A stretch of DNA of 8,153 nt from JAEUPI01 sp044222685 (lineage in GTDB: Bacteria; Pseudomonadota; Gammaproteobacteria; Burkholderiales; Burkholderiaceae_C). Shown here piece by piece: positions 6,016-8,153 of this stretch (position 1 is its first letter; the number at the start of each line of letters is the position of its first letter). The notes beneath the pieces were generated by a model that ran no database searches, was not told where the DNA came from, and was given only the letters and a program-made list of their open reading frames with translations. The stretch covers positions 1 through 8,153 of the forward strand of contig JBGAMU010000158.1 in NCBI GenBank assembly GCA_044222685.1. Direction: 5' to 3'. Both the position numbers and the translations under genes were made by a program.

Positions 6016-7285
6016 ACGGCGACTGGTAGGGCCGGCCATAGGCCACGCCCGCCATCACGGTGCCGGCCGGCCGCAAATAGGTCTTGCCGTCGCGCTTGTT
6101 GTTGCGTGTGTCGACGAACGACACCGGGCCGTCGACCACGTCGAACATCGACAGGTCCGCCGGCGCGCCGACCTGCAGCGTGCCGAGCTTGGGCACGCGA
6201 CCGATGATGCGCGCCGGCACCATGGTCGCCATGGCCACCACCTGCTCGAGCGTGAAGCCGAGCGTCAGGAACTTGCTCATCACCCACGGCAGGTACGGCA
6301 TGCCCGGCGTGTTGCCGGAGAACACGTGGATATCCGACGAGATGGTGTCGGGCGGGCAGCCCTGGGCGATCGCCGCCTCGGCGATCGTGAAGTCGAAACT
6401 GCCGCCGCCGTGGCCGATGTCGAAGATGACACCGCGCTGCTTGGCCGCCAGCGCCGCCGGCAGCAGCTTGCCGTCCTGGACGATGTTGGTGCCCTGCCTG
6501 GCGTCGTTGACGGCACCCGAATAGCAGTGCGTGAGGATGTCGCCGGCACGCAGCGTGTCGAGGATCTGCGTCATCAGGTCGCCGGTGGCCACGCCGCCGA
6601 TGTGGCACATCACCTTGGCCGGCACGCCGGATTGCTCGCAGGCGGCGATGGCGCGCTTGAGCGGCTCGATGCCGTGGCGCGCGATTACGTTCTCGCTCAT
6701 GCGCACCTTGACGCCGAGCACGAGGTCGGCGTTCTCGGCCACCGCGCGTGCGGCCATCGCCGGCTGCGCATAGTCGATGTTGAACAGTTCGGGTACCGGA
6801 AATCCGACCAGCCCGCCGACCGCGATGTGCACGAACGCGTACTGCCGCGTGCGTGTGCCGGGCACGATGAAGCGGCGGAACGCGGCGATGTTGTTGGCGC
6901 CCGCGTCGCCCGCCGACACGACCGTGGTGGTGCACTGGTGCGCCACCAGCTCGTCGGCCGGGATGCCGATCGCCGAACCGTAGGGATAGGTGTGTGCATG
7001 CAGGTCGATCAGCCCCGGCGTCACCAGCTTGCCGGCGGCATCGAGCACGCGGTTGGCCCGCTCGGGCGCAAGACTCGCCTCCATCGCTTCGATCTGGCCG
7101 TAGCGGATGCCGATGTCGCGTTTGCCCGAGAGCTTCTGGCTCGGGTCGAGCACGTTGGCGTTGCGCACCAGCAGATCGAACTTGTCGTTCGGCCCCATTG
7201 CCGCCTGTGCAGGAGTGCCCAGTCCCGCCGCGGCCAGCGCGCCGCCCGTCAACAGAAAGCCGCGCCGATTCGTTGCTGCAGACAT
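6002..7285 (-). CDS. Tat-exported metal-dependent amidohydrolase, COG3964 deacetylase-like
   Basis: Hydrolase of the amidohydrolase superfamily (427 residues), closest by pattern to COG3964, once annotated as dihydroorotase. Characterised members such as Atu3266 hydrolyse acetyl-(R)-mandelate and related N- or O-acyl compounds. The binuclear metal site is complete: HAH (His96, His98), probable carboxylated Lys193 in GVKVRMSEN, His228 in MCHIGG, His253 in LTHCYSG, Asp318 in SSDIH. Residues 1-29 form a twin-arginine signal, with NRRGFLLTGG (6-15), an Ala/Gly/Leu core and a likely AQA cut, so the folded metalloenzyme is predicted to act in the periplasm. The ATG at 7285 is preferred over an upstream ATG at 7369: GAGGAG lies 7 nt before it and the Tat motif then sits near the N-terminus. 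It converges on livF, overlapping 14 bp. The role and substrate are not certain; the neighbours suggest it feeds the importer. Confidence 0.87.
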   Translation of the reverse strand: MSAATNRRGFLLTGGALAAAGLGTPAQAAMGPNDKFDLLVRNANVLDPSQKLSGKRDIGIRYGQIEAMEASLAPERANRVLDAAGKLVTPGLIDLHAHTYPYGSAIGIPADELVAHQCTTTVVSAGDAGANNIAAFRRFIVPGTRTRQYAFVHIAVGGLVGFPVPELFNIDYAQPAMAARAVAENADLVLGVKVRMSENVIARHGIEPLKRAIAACEQSGVPAKVMCHIGGVATGDLMTQILDTLRAGDILTHCYSGAVNDARQGTNIVQDGKLLPAALAAKQRGVIFDIGHGGGSFDFTIAEAAIAQGCPPDTISSDIHVFSGNTPGMPYLPWVMSKFLTLGFTLEQVVAMATMVPARIIGRVPKLGTLQVGAPADLSMFDVVDGPVSFVDTRNNKRDGKTYLRPAGTVMAGVAYGRPYQSPFSSR

Positions 7286-7292
7286 GTCGTGG

Positions 7293-7298
7293 CTCCTC
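7293..7298 (-). promoter_or_regulatory. Ribosome binding site fixing the amidohydrolase start
   Basis: GAGGAG on the minus strand, 7 nt before the ATG at 7285. This strong site supports the start that places the twin-arginine motif at residues 7-8, and argues against an upstream start at 7369. Confidence 0.75.
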
Positions 7299-7320
7299 GC
7301 GGGCGTGATGTGGGGACGCA

Positions 7321-7353
7321 TTCGAGCACGTGACGCCTCGAACCGCATTGCGG
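7321..7353. promoter_or_regulatory. Adjacent inverted repeats upstream of the amidohydrolase gene
   Basis: TTCGAG (7321-7326) and CTCGAA (7337-7342) form a perfect 6-bp inverted repeat with a 10-bp spacer containing CACGTG. Immediately next to it, CCGCA (7343-7347), T, TGCGG (7349-7353) is a second inverted repeat. Together they cover the zone 36-68 bp upstream of the amidohydrolase ATG, where a promoter should lie. I could not find good -35/-10 hexamers there. A binding site for a dimeric regulator is possible but unproven. Confidence 0.3.
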
Positions 7354-7361
7354 CAAAACCC
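7352..7361 (+). repeat. 10-mer shared by two promoter regions (copy 2)
   Basis: Second exact copy of GGCAAAACCC, overlapping the right end of the CCGCA/TGCGG inverted repeat. The first copy is at 1331-1340. Flanking bases differ between the copies, so only the 10 bp are shared. Confidence 0.3.
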
Positions 7362-7445
7362 AGGGGCATTTCGTGCAGTCGTGCGCGGCCGTCACCTCAC
7401 GAAACACCACGCGCCCGCCGCTGCCGTAAGGTGTCGAACGACGTA

Positions 7446-7465
7446 GCCCGGCAAGCCAACCGGGC
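7446..7465 (+). repeat. Inverted repeat in the leader of the lipoprotein gene
   Basis: GCCCGG (7446-7451) and CCGGGC (7460-7465) are perfect 6-bp arms with an 8-nt loop (CAAGCCAA), ending 26 nt before the lipoprotein ATG and 15 nt before its ribosome binding site. No U-run follows. It may be a leader hairpin or an operator. The rest of 7366-7445 shows no feature I can support; TAAGGT at 7427-7432 is only a poor -10 match. Confidence 0.3.
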
Positions 7466-7491
7466 ACCTGGTCTCAAACTGGAGGACGAGG

Positions 7492-8153
7492 ATGAAGACG
7501 ACGAATCACCCCCTGCGATGGGCCACCCCGCTGCTGCTCGCGGGCCTGGGCGCCGGCCTGAGCGCCTGCGGTCCGCAGGATGGCAGCACGGCCGCCAAGG
7601 CGCCTGTCGCCGCCGCGCCGGTGGTGGCAGTGGCCGAGCCGGCCCCGGTGGCAGCGCCGGTGCTGCAGGCCGCGCCGGCACCACAGGCGGCGCCGCAGCC
7701 GGCTCCCGCGCCGGTGGCCAAGCCTGCGCCGAAACCGGCGCCCGCGCAGACGCAGGCCAAGGCCGCGGTGCGCCAGCCGGTCGCCGACAAGATGCCGGTG
7801 GCCGATGCCGCACCGATGGCCAGGCCGGTGGCCGTGGCCAGCGCCCATCTCGGCGCCGTGCAGGAGATCGAGACCCTCACTGAAGCCGCACCGAGCGGGG
7901 CCGGCGCCGTGGTCGGCGGCCTGCTGGGCGGTGTGGTCGGACATCAGTTCGGCAAGGGTGACGGCAAGAAGGCGATGACTGTCGTCGGCGCGGTCGGTGG
8001 CGCGGTCGCCGGCCACCAGATCGAGAAATCGCAGAACCGCAAGGTGATCGGCTACCGGGTGAAGGTGCATCTCGACAACGGCGACACTCGGACCTTCGAG
8101 CCCACGCAGCTCGACGGGTTGAAGGTCGGTGATCGGGTGCGCATCGACCAGGG
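7492..8153 (+). CDS. Glycine-zipper (17 kDa antigen/SlyB-like) lipoprotein, 3' end missing
   Basis: The frame is open from the ATG at 7492 to the right edge (220 complete codons). GGAGG (7481-7485) lies 6 nt before the start. Residues 1-26 form a lipoprotein signal with lipobox LSAC, so Cys26 is the expected lipidated residue; Gly27 after it does not favour inner-membrane retention. Residues about 31-117 are an Ala/Pro/Val/Lys-rich low-complexity stalk with AP and PAP units. Residues about 134-178 are a glycine-zipper 2TM module: GAGAVVGGLLGGVVGHQFG (136-154) and VVGAVGGAVAGHQIEK (164-179). A small beta-type end follows, running to KVGDRVRIDQG at the edge, probably only a few residues short of the stop. 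Relatives are outer-membrane lipoproteins linked to envelope integrity; the exact role is unknown. The long stalk exceeds that of SlyB. It is divergent from the amidohydrolase gene. Confidence 0.85.
   Translation, partial: MKTTNHPLRWATPLLLAGLGAGLSACGPQDGSTAAKAPVAAAPVVAVAEPAPVAAPVLQAAPAPQAAPQPAPAPVAKPAPKPAPAQTQAKAAVRQPVADKMPVADAAPMARPVAVASAHLGAVQEIETLTEAAPSGAGAVVGGLLGGVVGHQFGKGDGKKAMTVVGAVGGAVAGHQIEKSQNRKVIGYRVKVHLDNGDTRTFEPTQLDGLKVGDRVRIDQ

Noticed and set aside
5873..7333. 486-codon open frame on the plus strand opposite the amidohydrolase gene
   Set aside because: The product is Arg/His/Val-rich without motifs. The minus strand encodes a full Tat signal and binuclear metal site in the same bases.
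7286..7369. Extended N-terminus for the amidohydrolase from the ATG at 7369
   Set aside because: It would bury the twin-arginine motif 28 residues deeper and ignore the GAGGAG site before the ATG at 7285.
7600..7845. Repeated GCCGCGCCGG-like units as a DNA repeat or regulatory array
   Set aside because: They are codon-level low complexity for the Ala/Pro stalk of the lipoprotein, irregular in period, with no independent DNA-level structure.

Overview
The window comes from a GC-rich Gram-negative bacterium. Strong G/C bias at third codon positions, the LivM-LivG fusion layout, a Tat-exported enzyme and a glycine-zipper outer-membrane-type lipoprotein fit a betaproteobacterium of the Burkholderiales (Rubrivivax/Leptothrix/Methylibium-like). 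This placement is inferred from style, not from a marker gene. I see no RNA gene, mobile element, CRISPR array or phage signature.

Layout. (1) 1-182: 3' end of a membrane protein, probably an acyltransferase-3 family enzyme, reading right. (2) 248-1207, reading left: a two-domain extradiol ring-cleavage dioxygenase of the VOC superfamily with a full set of metal and acid-base residues. (3) 1208-1404: a divergent promoter region with a 7-bp-arm inverted repeat next to the probable transporter promoter. (4) 1405-6015, reading right: a four-gene ABC importer operon of the branched-chain amino acid/amide (HAAT) type, made of a periplasmic binding protein, a LivH permease, a LivM permease fused to a LivG ATPase, and a LivF ATPase. 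(5) 6002-7285, reading left and overlapping the end of livF by 14 bp: a metal-dependent amidohydrolase of the COG3964 (dihydroorotase-like deacetylase) type with a twin-arginine signal peptide. (6) 7286-7491: an intergenic region rich in short palindromes. (7) 7492 to the right edge: a lipoprotein with an Ala/Pro-rich stalk and a glycine-zipper domain, cut off by the window.

How the genes may work together. An exported hydrolase, an importer and a cytoplasmic ring-cleaving dioxygenase side by side suggest a small uptake-and-catabolism locus. The hydrolase would remove an acyl group or open an amide/ester in the periplasm, the ABC system would import the product, and the dioxygenase would cleave a catechol-type ring inside the cell. 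This is inference from proximity and families; the substrate is unknown and no regulator gene is in view. The flanking acyltransferase fragment and the lipoprotein look unrelated to the locus.

The individual families are all known. The points most worth a second look are the Tat-exported COG3964 enzyme tied to an importer and an extradiol dioxygenase, the apparent concentration of all degenerate ATPase residues in one of the two ATP sites of the transporter, and the inverted repeats and a shared 10-mer in the two promoter regions.
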